NCBI GenBank assembly: GCA_900551885.1
Contig: URXS01000002.1
Coordinates: 1-60,008, forward strand
DNA: 60,008 bases
Direction of reading: 5' to 3'
Source of the DNA: an uncultured Oscillibacter sp.
GTDB taxonomy: Bacteria; Bacillota; Clostridia; Oscillospirales; Oscillospiraceae
Every line of letters starts with the position of its first letter. Within the stretch, counting starts at the first letter, position 1. Shown one piece after another: positions 8,720-17,638 of this stretch. Position numbers and translations under genes: made by a program. Below the pieces are notes generated by a model that saw only the letters and a program-made list of their open reading frames with translations, was not told the DNA's origin and searched no databases.

Positions 8720-8748
8720 ACTATAACAAATTCTCTCCCCAGACGCAA
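8720..8748 (-). promoter_or_regulatory. promoter for the nicotinamidase-like gene
   Basis: On the minus strand: TTGCGT, 17-base spacer, TATAGT, 29 bases upstream of the start codon. Confidence 0.55.
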
Positions 8749-8774
8749 GGGCGTCCCTGCTATGGAAAAAAAAG

Positions 8775-8803
8775 TTGACTTTTCCACGGTAAACGACTAA
8801 CAT
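8775..8803 (+). promoter_or_regulatory. promoter for the NSS transporter
   Basis: TTGACT (8775-8780), 17-base spacer, TAACAT (8798-8803), 67 bases ahead of the TTG start codon. Confidence 0.5.
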
Positions 8804-8869
8804 AGTCCTATTCCCGGCAAATTTTCCAAGTGTTTGCCGGAATTGTGTGAGAAATGAGGAGAGAGAACA

Positions 8870-10252
8870 TTGAAGCGTGAAAACTTCCAATCCCGGCTGG
8901 GATTCCTGCTGGTGAGCGCCGGCTGCGCCATCGGCATCGGCAACGTGTGGAAATTCCCCTACGTCACGGGCGCCAACGGCGGCGGCGTGTTTGTGCTTTT
9001 CTACCTGCTGTTTTTGATCATCATGGGCGTGCCTGTGCTGACCATGGAGCTGGCGGTAGGCCGGGCCAGCCGCAAGAGCGCCGTGGAGGCCTACAAGGCG
9101 CTGGAACCCAAGGGCAGCAAATGGCACATCCACGGCTGGTTCTGCGTAATCGGCTGCTGCCTGCTGATGATGTATTACACCACAGTGGCCGGCTGGATGC
9201 TGGACTATTTCTATAAATTTACTGTGGGTGCCTTTGACGGCATGTCCAACGACGCTATCGACGGCGTGTTCTCTGCTATGTTGGCCAACCCCGCCGAAAT
9301 GACCGTCTTTATGGTCATTATCGTGCTAGCAGGCTTCCTGGTCTGCTCCTTTGGCCTGCAGAAGGGCTTGGAGCGGATTAGCAAGTGGATGATGCTGGCC
9401 CTTCTGGCTTTGATCGTGGTGCTGGCCATCCACAGCCTGACGCTGGACGGTGCCGCGGAGGGCGTGAAGTTCTATCTGCTGCCGGACTTCCAGCGGGCTT
9501 CCCAGGTGGGTCTGGGCAAGGTCATCACCAGCGCCATGAACCAGTCCTTCTTTACCCTGAGCCTGGGCATCGCTGCCATGGAGATTTTCGGCAGCTACAT
9601 GTCCCGGGAAAACTCCCTTACCGGCGAGGCTGTGCGGATCTGCTGCCTGGATACCTTTGTGGCCTTTATGTCCGGCCTGATCATCTTCCCCGCCTGCTTC
9701 AGCTTCGGGGTGGAGGCCAACAGCGGTCCCGCCTTGATCTTCATGACGTTGCCCCGGGTGTTCGTCAACATGGCCGGCGGCCGGGTCTGGGGTGCTCTGT
9801 TCTTCCTGTTTATGACCTTCGCCAGCTTCACCACTGTGCTGGCGGTGTTTGAAAACATCATGGCCAGCTGCATCGACAGCTTCGGCTGGTCCCGGAAAAA
9901 GGCCACCCTGGTGTGCTGCGTGTTCATCCTGATCGCCAGCATGCCCTGCATCCTGGGCTACAGCTCCTGGTACTTCTCCGTGGTGCTGCCCAACGCCCCC
10001 CGCGGCGGCCAGATCCTGGACGTGGAGGACTTCATCGTCAGCAACCTGCTGCTGCCTCTGGGCTCCCTGGTGTATCTGCTGTTTTGCGTCACCAAGTGGG
10101 GCTGGGGCTTCGACAAGTATCTGGCCGAGGCCAACACCGGCTCCGGGTTGAAGATGTCCCGGGCGTTCAAGCCCTATTTCCAGTTCATCCTACCGGTAAT
10201 CATCCTGGTGATCCTGATCCAGGGCCTGATCATTGTCAAGCCGGCGGGCTGA
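8870..10252 (+). CDS. neurotransmitter:sodium symporter (NSS) family transporter
   Basis: Polytopic inner-membrane symporter of 460 residues that couples Na+ to uptake of an amino acid or other small amine. About 11-12 hydrophobic segments are visible. TM1 contains the unwound substrate and sodium site GCAIGIGNVWKFPY (residues 20-33), the family fingerprint, and TM6 contains the SLGIAAMEIFGSY stretch. The start codon is TTG at 8870, preceded by GAGGAGAG; the nearby ATG at 8854 is out of frame. It is monocistronic, ending at a strong bidirectional terminator. The short bacterial form suggests an amino acid such as tyrosine, tryptophan or alanine, but the substrate is not readable from sequence. 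Confidence 0.93.
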   Translation: MKRENFQSRLGFLLVSAGCAIGIGNVWKFPYVTGANGGGVFVLFYLLFLIIMGVPVLTMELAVGRASRKSAVEAYKALEPKGSKWHIHGWFCVIGCCLLMMYYTTVAGWMLDYFYKFTVGAFDGMSNDAIDGVFSAMLANPAEMTVFMVIIVLAGFLVCSFGLQKGLERISKWMMLALLALIVVLAIHSLTLDGAAEGVKFYLLPDFQRASQVGLGKVITSAMNQSFFTLSLGIAAMEIFGSYMSRENSLTGEAVRICCLDTFVAFMSGLIIFPACFSFGVEANSGPALIFMTLPRVFVNMAGGRVWGALFFLFMTFASFTTVLAVFENIMASCIDSFGWSRKKATLVCCVFILIASMPCILGYSSWYFSVVLPNAPRGGQILDVEDFIVSNLLLPLGSLVYLLFCVTKWGWGFDKYLAEANTGSGLKMSRAFKPYFQFILPVIILVILIQGLIIVKPAG

Positions 10253-10317
10253 GCGGCCATGGCGCTGCCGGTGTGCCCGGCAGCCCGCCGTTCCAGGGCC
10301 TGATCTGAAAACCGAAC

Positions 10318-10351
10318 AAAAAGCGGACGCCGTCTGGCGTCCGCTTTTTTT
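10318..10351. terminator. bidirectional intrinsic terminator
   Basis: AAAAAGCGGACGCC / GGCGTCCGCTTTTTT with a GTCT loop. An A tract on one side and a T tract on the other serve the convergent NSS transporter (+) and YczE-like gene (-). Confidence 0.85.
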
Positions 10352-10360
10352 GCTCATGAC

Positions 10361-11056
10361 TCAGCCCTCTGTGGCCTGCACATCATTCGTATCCACTTTC
10401 AGCTCCGGCTGTTCCTTCAGCGACCGGATATAAGTCAGCAACGGGAAATGCCGGTCAATGATGTTGACAAACTTCCCCACCGTCAGAGCGGAGACCACCG
10501 TCCCCACGCCAATACCATTGAGCTCACCAAAGAACACCAGGGACAGTACCACGGCAATAACGATCAAAGTCACATCAAAATAGACCTTGATGGTACCGAA
10601 CCGCTTTCGGCTCACCTGAGAAATCGCCCGCACGATTCCTTCGCCGGGCACCACCAGAGCATCCGGCGCTACCTCGATGCTGATGCCCACTGCCAAAATC
10701 ACGCAGCCCACCACCAGGCTGATCAGCCGGACCAACAGTGTCTCCGGCTGGAAGAACCCCAGGGCCGCCATACTGACATCGATCAGGCTGCTGAACAGGA
10801 CATTGACGGCGATCTGGAAAAACTGGATGGGCCGGAATTCCCGTTTCAACAACACTACCTGTCCCAGAATGAACAGCATATTAAAAAGGAAGGTACACAT
10901 TCCAAAACTGAGACCGGAAAAACGCAGGCTCAGAACATAGGGAACACTGGAAATCTGTGAGGTTCCAAGTGCGCTTTTGGTGATAAAGGCCACGCCAAAA
11001 GAGTTGATAGCCACTCCCAAAATAAAAAACGCATACCGCAGCGTCAGACGCTTCAT
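10361..11056 (-). CDS. YczE/YitT-like integral membrane protein
   Basis: 231-residue membrane protein with five to six hydrophobic helices, matching the YczE/YyaS family (the N-terminal pattern RYAFFILGVAINSFGVAFITKSALGTSQISSVPYVLS, read at residues 7-43, is typical). Family function is not established; members often sit beside regulators. Its ATG overlaps the stop of the MarR gene as ATGA, with GGAGGAGG inside the MarR coding end, so it is translationally coupled to that regulator. The arrangement suggests that the MarR protein controls its production. Confidence 0.8.
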   Translation of the reverse strand: MKRLTLRYAFFILGVAINSFGVAFITKSALGTSQISSVPYVLSLRFSGLSFGMCTFLFNMLFILGQVVLLKREFRPIQFFQIAVNVLFSSLIDVSMAALGFFQPETLLVRLISLVVGCVILAVGISIEVAPDALVVPGEGIVRAISQVSRKRFGTIKVYFDVTLIVIAVVLSLVFFGELNGIGVGTVVSALTVGKFVNIIDRHFPLLTYIRSLKEQPELKVDTNDVQATEG

Positions 11057-11481
11057 TCCGCTTCCTCCTCCAAATTTGAAATCACTGTTTGCAACAACCG
11101 TGTCAGCGTCTGTCGCTCCTCCGCCGGGATTCCTTGCAGCGTCCGTTCGTCAGCCGCCCGAAATATGACCTTCACCGCATCCGCCATAGCCCGGCCCTGC
11201 TCTGTCAGGCGAATATGGACCGCCCGCTTGTCCTGGCGGCTCTCCTCCTTGGCAATGAGTCCCTGGCTCTCCATCCGGGCCAGGAGACTGGTCATGGTGG
11301 ACTTGTCCAGCACACAGCCCTCACAGATCTCCCGCGCAATACATCCGTCGTGCTCCAGCAGATACTCCAGGATTTTGGGTTGCCCTGGACACAGTCCCAA
11401 CTCCTGTGTGCGCTTCGTAATGCACTTGTGGCTGTAATGAAAGGCCCGCAGCAGCAGAAAGTGCACCTCCTGGTCCAGCAT
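11053..11481 (-). CDS. MarR family transcriptional regulator
   Basis: 142-residue winged-helix repressor. The recognition region KSTMTSLLARMESQGLI (about residues 60-76), the wing EESRQDKRAVHIRLTEQG (79-96) and flanking dimerisation helices are all visible. Three cysteines lie in the first half (CPGQPK, CIAREICEGCV), which in some MarR proteins act as redox switches; here that is only a suggestion. The start at 11481 follows GGAGATGAGG. It is the first gene of a two-gene operon with the YczE-like membrane protein. A palindrome centred over the predicted transcription start is the likely autoregulatory operator. Confidence 0.92.
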   Translation of the reverse strand: MLDQEVHFLLLRAFHYSHKCITKRTQELGLCPGQPKILEYLLEHDGCIAREICEGCVLDKSTMTSLLARMESQGLIAKEESRQDKRAVHIRLTEQGRAMADAVKVIFRAADERTLQGIPAEERQTLTRLLQTVISNLEEEAE

Positions 11482-11494
11482 GTCCTCATCTCCA

Positions 11495-11514
11495 ATAGTT
11501 TTAATTCAAACTAT
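11495..11514. promoter_or_regulatory. candidate MarR operator
   Basis: Inverted repeat ATAGTTT-N6-AAACTAT with perfect seven-base arms, placed 14 bases upstream of the marR start codon and overlapping the predicted transcription start. Its size and position are usual for MarR autorepression. Confidence 0.6.
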
Positions 11515-11518
11515 ATAA

Positions 11519-11547
11519 ATCATACCGCGATCTTCCCCAGATTGCAA
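11519..11547 (-). promoter_or_regulatory. promoter for the marR-yczE operon
   Basis: On the minus strand: TTGCAA, 17-base spacer, TATGAT. The palindrome 11495-11514 lies just downstream across +1. Confidence 0.55.
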
Positions 11548-11697
11548 TGCCAACAATCCCCAAAGCCAGAACCCTTCTCCCCCATCGGTTTGGCGGAATT
11601 GTCATACTGGCTTCCCACAGCCTCATGCCGCCCAGCCACAATCTGGCTCAACCAAACATCTTTGCAAGAGGAACCATTCCTTCCTGCAAAACGGCTC

Positions 11698-11726
11698 TTT
11701 TCAAAGGGGCGGCTTTGTGCTATATT
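11698..11726 (+). promoter_or_regulatory. possible promoter for aconitase-icd
   Basis: TTTTCA, 17-base spacer, TATATT (11721-11726), followed by an ATACAGGAGG ribosome binding site before the ATG at 11774. The -35 is weak. I see nothing else in 11548-11697. Confidence 0.4.
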
Positions 11727-11773
11727 GAAACGGAACAATCGCGGATTTTCCGCAGGATACAGGAGGTCTCCCC

Positions 11774-14017
11774 ATGATCACTCTGCATGATAAGGGCGTG
11801 TTCCTGACAGGCGGCGCCCTTCAGGACAGTGTCGACGGCATCACCCCCGCCCAGGGGCGCCAGCGGACCATGGCTTGGTCCATCCTTCAGGGTCACAGCG
11901 TCTCCGGCGACCCGGAGCGGCTTCAGATCAAGTTCGACGCCCTGATTTCTCACGACATCACCTACGTTGGTATCATCCAGCAGGCCCGGGCCTCTGGCAT
12001 GAAGGAATTCCCGGTGCCCTATGCTCTGACCAACTGCCACAACAGTCTTTGTGCCGTAGGCGGCACCATCAACGAGGACGACCATGTCTTCGGTCTCTCC
12101 GCCGCTAAGAAATACGGCGGCATCTACGTACCCGCAAACCAGAGCGTCATCCACTCCTATGCCCGGGAGCAGATGGCCGGCTGCGGCAAGATGATTCTGG
12201 GCTCCGACTCCCACACCCGGTACGGGGCTCTGGGCACCATGGCCGTGGGCGAGGGCGGACCGGAGCTTGCCAAACAGCTTCTGAAAAACACCTGGGATCT
12301 GCCCTATCCAGAGGTTGTGCTGGTGTGGCTGACCGGTGTGCCCCGGCGGGGCGTGGGTCCTCACGATGTGGCCATTGCCCTGGTGAAGGCCACCTTTGAA
12401 AGCGGCTTCGTCAATAACCGGGTGCTGGAGTTCGCCGGTCCCGGTGTGGCGGCCCTGCCCATCGACTTCCGCAATGGCATCGACGTCATGACCACCGAGA
12501 CTACCTGCCTCTCTTCCATCTGGGTTACGGACCGGGAGACGGAGGAGTTCTACAAGGTCCACCGCCGCTCCAAGGACTTTAAGCCCCTGGCTCCCCAGGA
12601 TGGTGCGTATTACGACCGGTACATCGAGATCGACCTCTCTACGGTGGAACCCATGATCGCCCTGCCCTTCCACCCCTCCAACGCCTTTACCATCCACGAG
12701 TTCCAGGACAACGCCGCCGACATTCTGGCAGCAGTGGAGGCCGATGCCCGCAAGCGCTATCCCAAGGCCAACCCCCAGCTTCTGAACAAGATCCACGACG
12801 GCGGCGTCTGGGCCGACCAGGGCGTCATCGCCGGCTGTGCCGGCGGCCTCTTCGACAACATCACTGAGGCGGCAGATATCCTCCGGGGCGGCTCCACCGG
12901 CAACGGCGCCTTTACCCTGGACGTGTATCCTACCAGCGTGCCCGTCAGCCTGGAGCTGACCAAGATCGGCGCCACGGCGGCCCTGCTGGAGACCGGCGCC
13001 GTTATCAAGCCCAGCTTCTGCGGCCCCTGCTTCGGTGCCGGAGACGTGCCCGCCAACAACGGCCTGAGTTTGCGGCATACCACCCGCAACTTCCCCAACC
13101 GGGAGGGCTCCAAGCCCGCCGAGGGCCAGTTCGCCGGCGTGTGCCTGATGGACGCTCGGTCCATCGCCGCCACGGCCCTCAACGGTGGCCGGATCACCGC
13201 CGCCACCGACATCGACTATCAGCCGGTCCACCGGCCCTATCACTTTGCCAAGGAAGTCTACGACAAGCGGCTGTACTATGGCTTCGGCAAGGCGGACCCC
13301 AGCGTGGAGCTGGTCATGGGCCCCAACATCACCGACTGGCCCAAGATGCAGCCTCTGACGGAGAACCTGCTGGTGGAGCTGGCCGCGGTGCTGCGGGACC
13401 CGGTGACCACCACCGACGAGCTGATCCCCTCCGGCGAGACCTCCTCCTATCGCTCCAATCCCCTGCGGCTGGCGGAGTTCACCCTCTCCCGCCGGGAGCC
13501 TACCTATGTGGGACGGGCCAAGGCGGTAGCAGCGCTGGAGGCAGAGCGCCTGGCCGGCAAGGCTCCGGAGAAGCTGAAGGCCATTCTGGACAAGGTCGGC
13601 GACGGCGCGTCCCTGTTGGGCAACACCCAGTTCGGCTCCTGTGTCTTTGCCAACAAGCCCGGAGACGGCTCCGCCCGGGAACAGGCCGCTTCCTGCCAGA
13701 AGGTGCTGGGCGGCTTCGCCAACATCTGCTACGCCTTTGCCACCAAGCGCTATCGCTCCAACTGCATCAACTGGGGCATCCTGCCCTTCACCCTGGACGA
13801 GAGCACGGACTTCCCCTATGAGGCGGGCGACTGCGTGTTCGTCCCCGGCATCCGGGCGGCCATTGCCGCCGGTCAGGAGGATATCCCCGCCAAGGTCATC
13901 CGGGTAAACGGCACCGTGGAGGACCTGACGCTCCACGTCCGGGGTCTCACCGAGGACGAAAAGGAGATCATCCTGGACGGCTGCCTGATGAACTACTACG
14001 CAAAGAGGGCTGATTGA
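11774..14017 (+). CDS. aconitate hydratase
   Basis: 747-residue [4Fe-4S] hydro-lyase that interconverts citrate and isocitrate. Conserved blocks are LGSDSHTRYGALGTMAVGEGG (about residues 143-163), the first cluster cysteine in VIAGCAGGLFDNI (about 355) and the CxxC pair in SFCGPCFGAGD (about 416). The C-terminal swivel domain includes RYRSNCINWGILPF. The length and block spacing fit the aconitase form common in Clostridia, often annotated just 'hydratase'. It lies one base ahead of isocitrate dehydrogenase, giving a citrate to 2-oxoglutarate unit, presumably for glutamate synthesis in an organism with a partial TCA cycle. Confidence 0.92.
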   Translation: MITLHDKGVFLTGGALQDSVDGITPAQGRQRTMAWSILQGHSVSGDPERLQIKFDALISHDITYVGIIQQARASGMKEFPVPYALTNCHNSLCAVGGTINEDDHVFGLSAAKKYGGIYVPANQSVIHSYAREQMAGCGKMILGSDSHTRYGALGTMAVGEGGPELAKQLLKNTWDLPYPEVVLVWLTGVPRRGVGPHDVAIALVKATFESGFVNNRVLEFAGPGVAALPIDFRNGIDVMTTETTCLSSIWVTDRETEEFYKVHRRSKDFKPLAPQDGAYYDRYIEIDLSTVEPMIALPFHPSNAFTIHEFQDNAADILAAVEADARKRYPKANPQLLNKIHDGGVWADQGVIAGCAGGLFDNITEAADILRGGSTGNGAFTLDVYPTSVPVSLELTKIGATAALLETGAVIKPSFCGPCFGAGDVPANNGLSLRHTTRNFPNREGSKPAEGQFAGVCLMDARSIAATALNGGRITAATDIDYQPVHRPYHFAKEVYDKRLYYGFGKADPSVELVMGPNITDWPKMQPLTENLLVELAAVLRDPVTTTDELIPSGETSSYRSNPLRLAEFTLSRREPTYVGRAKAVAALEAERLAGKAPEKLKAILDKVGDGASLLGNTQFGSCVFANKPGDGSAREQAASCQKVLGGFANICYAFATKRYRSNCINWGILPFTLDESTDFPYEAGDCVFVPGIRAAIAAGQEDIPAKVIRVNGTVEDLTLHVRGLTEDEKEIILDGCLMNYYAKRAD

Positions 14018-14018
14018 T

Positions 14019-15236
14019 ATGGAAAAAATCCAAATGACGACCCCCATCGTGGAGATGGACGGGGACGAAATGACCCGCATCCTCTGGAGCTGGATCAAGG
14101 AAATTCTGATCGAGCCCTTCGTGGACCTGAAAACCGAATACTATGACCTGGGGCTGTTGCACCGGAATGAGACCCGTGACCAGGTGACCGTGGACGCGGC
14201 CAACGCCACCCGGAAGTACGGCGTGGCGGTGAAGTGCGCCACCATCACGCCCAACCGCCAGCGGATGGAGGAGTATCCCCAGCTCACGGAGATGTGGAAG
14301 AGCCCCAACGGCACCATCCGCTCCATTCTGGACGGCACCGTGTTCCGCACCCCCATCATCATCGACGCCATCAAGCCGGTGGTGAAGAACTGGAAAAAGC
14401 CCATCACTATTGCCCGTCACGCCTACGGCGACGTGTACAAGAGCGTGGACTTCCGCACCGACGAGCCTGGCGAGTGCATCATGACCTTCCGGGGCGTCTC
14501 CGGGGCAGAGCAGGCCGTGTCTGTTCAGAAGGTGGACGGCCCCGCCGTATGGCAGGGCGCCCACAACAAGGACAAGTCCATCCGCTCCTTTGCGCAGGCT
14601 TGCTTCCAGTATGCCATCGACACCAAACAGGACCTGTGGTTCTCCACCAAGGACACCATCGCCAAGATCTACGACGGGGAATTCAAGAAGATCTTTGAGG
14701 AGGAGTACGAATCCCGCTACAAGGCGGAGTTTGAGAAGTTGGGCCTGACCTACTTCTACACCCTCATCGACGACGCCGTGGCCCGGGTCATCCGCAGCGA
14801 GGGCGGCTACATCTGGGCCTGCAAAAACTATGACGGCGACGTCATGAGCGACATGGTGTCCACCGCCTTCGGGTCTCTCGCCATGATGACCTCCGTTCTG
14901 GTAGCCCCCGACGGCACCATGGAATTTGAGGCGGCCCACGGCACCGTCACTCGCCACTACTACAAGTACTTAAAGGGCGAGGAGACCTCCACCAACCCCA
15001 TGGCCACCATTTTCGCCTGGTCCGGCGCCCTGAAGCGCCGGGGAGATCTGGACGGCCTGCCGGCGCTGGTGAACTTCGGTGAGAAGCTGGAGGAGGCCTG
15101 CTACGACACCCTGAACGCCGGGATCATGACCAAGGACCTGGTAGGGCTGGTGGAGCCGGGCTTTACCGCTACCGCTGTGACCAGCCGGGAATTCTTGGAC
15201 GCCATCGCCGGGAGACTGGCGGAAAAGCTGGCGTAA
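14019..15236 (+). CDS. icd: NADP-dependent isocitrate dehydrogenase
   Basis: 405 residues. Oxidatively decarboxylates isocitrate to 2-oxoglutarate. The sequence is of the homodimeric 'eukaryotic-type' subfamily, seen in MDGDEMTRILW near residue 13, the substrate loop MWKSPNGTIRSILDGTVFR (about 92-110) and DDAVARVIRSEGGYIWACKNYDGDV (written in part; residues about 250-275). The gene is read immediately after aconitase, with GAGGGCTGA inside the preceding coding end as ribosome binding site. A bidirectional terminator closes the two-gene operon. Cofactor preference for NADP is inferred from the subfamily. Confidence 0.95.
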   Translation: MEKIQMTTPIVEMDGDEMTRILWSWIKEILIEPFVDLKTEYYDLGLLHRNETRDQVTVDAANATRKYGVAVKCATITPNRQRMEEYPQLTEMWKSPNGTIRSILDGTVFRTPIIIDAIKPVVKNWKKPITIARHAYGDVYKSVDFRTDEPGECIMTFRGVSGAEQAVSVQKVDGPAVWQGAHNKDKSIRSFAQACFQYAIDTKQDLWFSTKDTIAKIYDGEFKKIFEEEYESRYKAEFEKLGLTYFYTLIDDAVARVIRSEGGYIWACKNYDGDVMSDMVSTAFGSLAMMTSVLVAPDGTMEFEAAHGTVTRHYYKYLKGEETSTNPMATIFAWSGALKRRGDLDGLPALVNFGEKLEEACYDTLNAGIMTKDLVGLVEPGFTATAVTSREFLDAIAGRLAEKLA

Positions 15237-15250
15237 CCCCCATATAGGAA

Positions 15251-15287
15251 AAAAGACCGCGCATCCTGTGGATGCGCGGTCTTTTAT
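15251..15287. terminator. bidirectional intrinsic terminator
   Basis: AAAAGACCGCGCATCC / GGATGCGCGGTCTTTT with a TGT loop (15251-15285). It serves icd (+) and the convergent XRE regulator gene (-). Confidence 0.85.
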
Positions 15288-16070
15288 CTAAAACTGATTG
15301 GAGAAGGTCGTTCGGACAGAGTAATAGTATCCGGACAGCAGCAGGGGCACATAGGCCGGGTCGGTGGCGATGATGGTGCCGTTCTCCAGCTTCAAGCCGA
15401 AGGACTGCATGTTCTCCGTGATATACAGCATCCGATCCAGGCCCAGCGTGAGGAACTCTCCCGACCGGCAATACAGGATGTCCTGCCAACCCTCGACGCC
15501 CATGGCGTCCCAGCGAATCCGAGCCTCCACCCCCTCCCGGCAGGTGGGCTCCACGGCGTCAATGGCGAACCGGCCCACGAAGGACCTGTCCCCCAAGATT
15601 GTTCGGGTGCCATCGATGGTAACGGTGGTCTCCCCCACCGGTTCCCCCTCTGCGGTATACACCGTAGCAGTCACCTCCAGAGAAACCGGACGCAGAAAGG
15701 CTCCAGCCCGGTCCAAAATGCCAAAGAGCACAAAGCCCGCCATTCCCAGGGCCAATAAGGAACCCAGAATCTGCCCCCACCGCCTTCGGGTCTGCTGCCG
15801 GGCCTGTCGGACCAGAAGGGCAATGGCCCGGCGGACAGTGATCTCCGGCTCCGCCTGCTCCTGCTCTTCCCCTCGCAGCAAATCCATCACCTGGAGGTCT
15901 AACGCCTCGGCCAGGGGCTCCAGCAAACTCACGTCGGGAAAACCGGCACCCCGCTCCCATTTACTGACCGCCCGGTCCGATACATGGAGGGCCTTTGCCA
16001 GCTCCTTTTGGGTCATGTTCTTCTCTTTTCGGGCCGCCGCGATCAGCGCCCCGGTCTTGGTCTTGTCCAT
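15288..16070 (-). CDS. membrane-anchored XRE-family transcriptional regulator
   Basis: 260-residue protein. An N-terminal Cro/C1-type helix-turn-helix (about residues 5-60; MTQKELAKALHVSDRAVSKWERGAGFPDVSLLEPLAEAL, read in parts) is followed by an Arg/Gln-rich linker, one transmembrane helix (about 105-125, ILGSLLALGMAGFVLFGIL) and a roughly 135-residue beta-rich outer domain that I do not recognise. That layout is a one-component transmembrane regulator or an anti-sigma-like sensor. The frame extends to 16097, but AGGTG places the start at the ATG of MDKTKTG. It is the last gene of the DUF2812 cluster, after a 96-base gap, and may be its second regulator. Confidence 0.8.
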   Translation of the reverse strand: MDKTKTGALIAAARKEKNMTQKELAKALHVSDRAVSKWERGAGFPDVSLLEPLAEALDLQVMDLLRGEEQEQAEPEITVRRAIALLVRQARQQTRRRWGQILGSLLALGMAGFVLFGILDRAGAFLRPVSLEVTATVYTAEGEPVGETTVTIDGTRTILGDRSFVGRFAIDAVEPTCREGVEARIRWDAMGVEGWQDILYCRSGEFLTLGLDRMLYITENMQSFGLKLENGTIIATDPAYVPLLLSGYYYSVRTTFSNQF

Positions 16071-16166
16071 TTCCATCACCTGCCGCCAGAATAACACATC
16101 CGGCCCATTCTCGCAACAAACGCTGCGTGGAGCAGGCTGGATGTGCTGCGTCCCAAGGGTTTCCTC

Positions 16167-16370
16167 TCACAGGGTGCTCAGGTCCGCCGCTTGGCTGTTC
16201 CCGGCGGTGGTGTTGGCGTCCAGCGCCTGGAGGGCCGCGATGGTGGAGAGGGTGGTCCCTAACTGGGTGAACATCAGCGCCAGCCGCACCAGCTCCTCCC
16301 GGCTCTGGGCGTTTTTTGCGATGGTCGCGGCGGCGGCATATACACTGGCACTCCACTCGATGGCATCCAC
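16167..16370 (-). CDS. small DUF6774-like protein
   Basis: 67 residues. The central block VRLALMFTQLGTTLSTIAAL resembles the short DUF6774 motif (ALLAAVxTQLGDTLATI) found in small clostridial proteins of unknown function. The N-terminus (IEWSASVYAAAATIAKNA) is a mildly hydrophobic helix, and I see no signal peptide. A strong ribosome binding site GGAGAGGGGGG precedes the ATG. It lies 65 bases after the last DUF2812 gene and on the same strand, so it probably belongs to the same transcript. The family assignment is from memory of the motif and moderately sure. Confidence 0.55.
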   Translation of the reverse strand: MDAIEWSASVYAAAATIAKNAQSREELVRLALMFTQLGTTLSTIAALQALDANTTAGNSQAADLSTL

Positions 16371-16435
16371 GGCGCTCCCCCCCTCTCCACCTCTATCCTA
16401 TGAGGTGGGCGGGCAGTTCTTTCGTCCTTTTTCCA

Positions 16436-17638
16436 TCAGGTCAGCAGAGAGGCCAGATAGGATTCCTCTGTCCGCAGGTCGGTGTCACCCTCGTACTGGA
16501 CGAACAGCACCTGCCGCCCCAGCCGGGCCACGGCAAACTGATAATACCGGTCCTCTCCCCACCAGAGGCCGTCTAGGTCATCGGTCTCCACCGCCGTCAG
16601 AGCAGGATACCCGTAGACTCCCAGAGAGGCGATCCGGCCCTGGATCAGCTCCTTTGTCAGTTGCCGGGCAAGGCCCTCCGTCAGCATCCGGTAGTAGGTG
16701 GTCTCCACCGAAGCTATGATCGGCTGGATTGCTTCCTCTTCCGGTCCCAGGGACAACTGTCTGGTCCAATACATTCTGGGACACAGCTCGTGGATCTTGG
16801 TACGGCAGTTCCAGAACTCCGTGTCCGCCGTGCCCTCCAGTTCTGTTAAGTCTGCATATACCACACCATCCTTGGGCACATGGTAGCTGTCTCCAGCGTC
16901 CCATCCTCCGGCGAGGCTGCCACCGTCCATGGTGGAAAGGCTGCCCAGCAGGCGGGCTATTACCAAAACATAGGCGAAGCAGACCACCAGTCCCCGGGCC
17001 AGCCACTTCTGCCTCCGGTAGGGCCGGGGCCGCTCCAGCGGGATCCCGGCGTTCAGTGACCGCAGCAGGCGGCGCATACTGCGCACTTCGCAGAGGAGCA
17101 AGACCACGATCAGGCACGCACCGATCTCTCCCATTAAGAAACGGCCCGGCGCAGTATCCAGTAAGTCCAGCAGGGGTGTGTCGGTGGCAAAGGGAAACAG
17201 GGTGCACAGCATCACCAGCCCCACCAGCAGCAATACACTTACCACACCATCCCGCAGCATCTTCCGCTTCAGATACCGGTACCCCATCCCCTGCACTACC
17301 GGGTCCGTGTCCAGCTCCGGGGCGTCCGGGTCCTCGCACCGCCAGACGTGGAAGGTGCCCGGGATGGTCCCGGCATACTCCCAGCCCAGCTCCCGGTACG
17401 CCTCCGCCATCTCCGGCGGCGGAGCCGTCTCCTTTTTCGCCAGAGGCTGCATCCGATAGCGGCAGGTGAAGGGCTCCGTCTTCTCAAAGACGCCGCTCCA
17501 GCCGGTCATGCGAATCAGGCGGTAGCCCTGCCGGGCCATATCCTCCAGCCAGGTCTCATTGGCGGCCACGTCATAGGCGTTGGCCGGCCGCAGTTCCTTG
17601 TATTCCTCTTTCCGGTCAGGCTGTTGCTCCGTCGTCAT
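16436..17638 (-). CDS. DUF2812 membrane protein, sixth copy of array
   Basis: 400 residues. The N-terminal DUF2812 domain (about 1-110) shows YRMQPL, ELGWEY and WRCEDPDAPELDTDP, followed by three transmembrane segments (about 122-143, 158-180, 212-234) and a roughly 165-residue C-terminal domain predicted outside the membrane. That domain opens with VVYADLTELEG and ends with YEGDTDLRTEESYLASLLT. Function is unknown. Start at the ATG at 17638 (MTTEQQ), preceded by GGAGAAAGC. The start overlaps the preceding copy by 23 bases. It is closest to the copy at 17616-18836; both share DTDPVVQGMGY and LKRKM. Confidence 0.78.
   Translation of the reverse strand: MTTEQQPDRKEEYKELRPANAYDVAANETWLEDMARQGYRLIRMTGWSGVFEKTEPFTCRYRMQPLAKKETAPPPEMAEAYRELGWEYAGTIPGTFHVWRCEDPDAPELDTDPVVQGMGYRYLKRKMLRDGVVSVLLLVGLVMLCTLFPFATDTPLLDLLDTAPGRFLMGEIGACLIVVLLLCEVRSMRRLLRSLNAGIPLERPRPYRRQKWLARGLVVCFAYVLVIARLLGSLSTMDGGSLAGGWDAGDSYHVPKDGVVYADLTELEGTADTEFWNCRTKIHELCPRMYWTRQLSLGPEEEAIQPIIASVETTYYRMLTEGLARQLTKELIQGRIASLGVYGYPALTAVETDDLDGLWWGEDRYYQFAVARLGRQVLFVQYEGDTDLRTEESYLASLLT

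Noticed and set aside
11720..14957. Long minus-strand frames opposite aconitase and icd
   Set aside because: Gly/Val/His-rich shadows of two well-identified genes.
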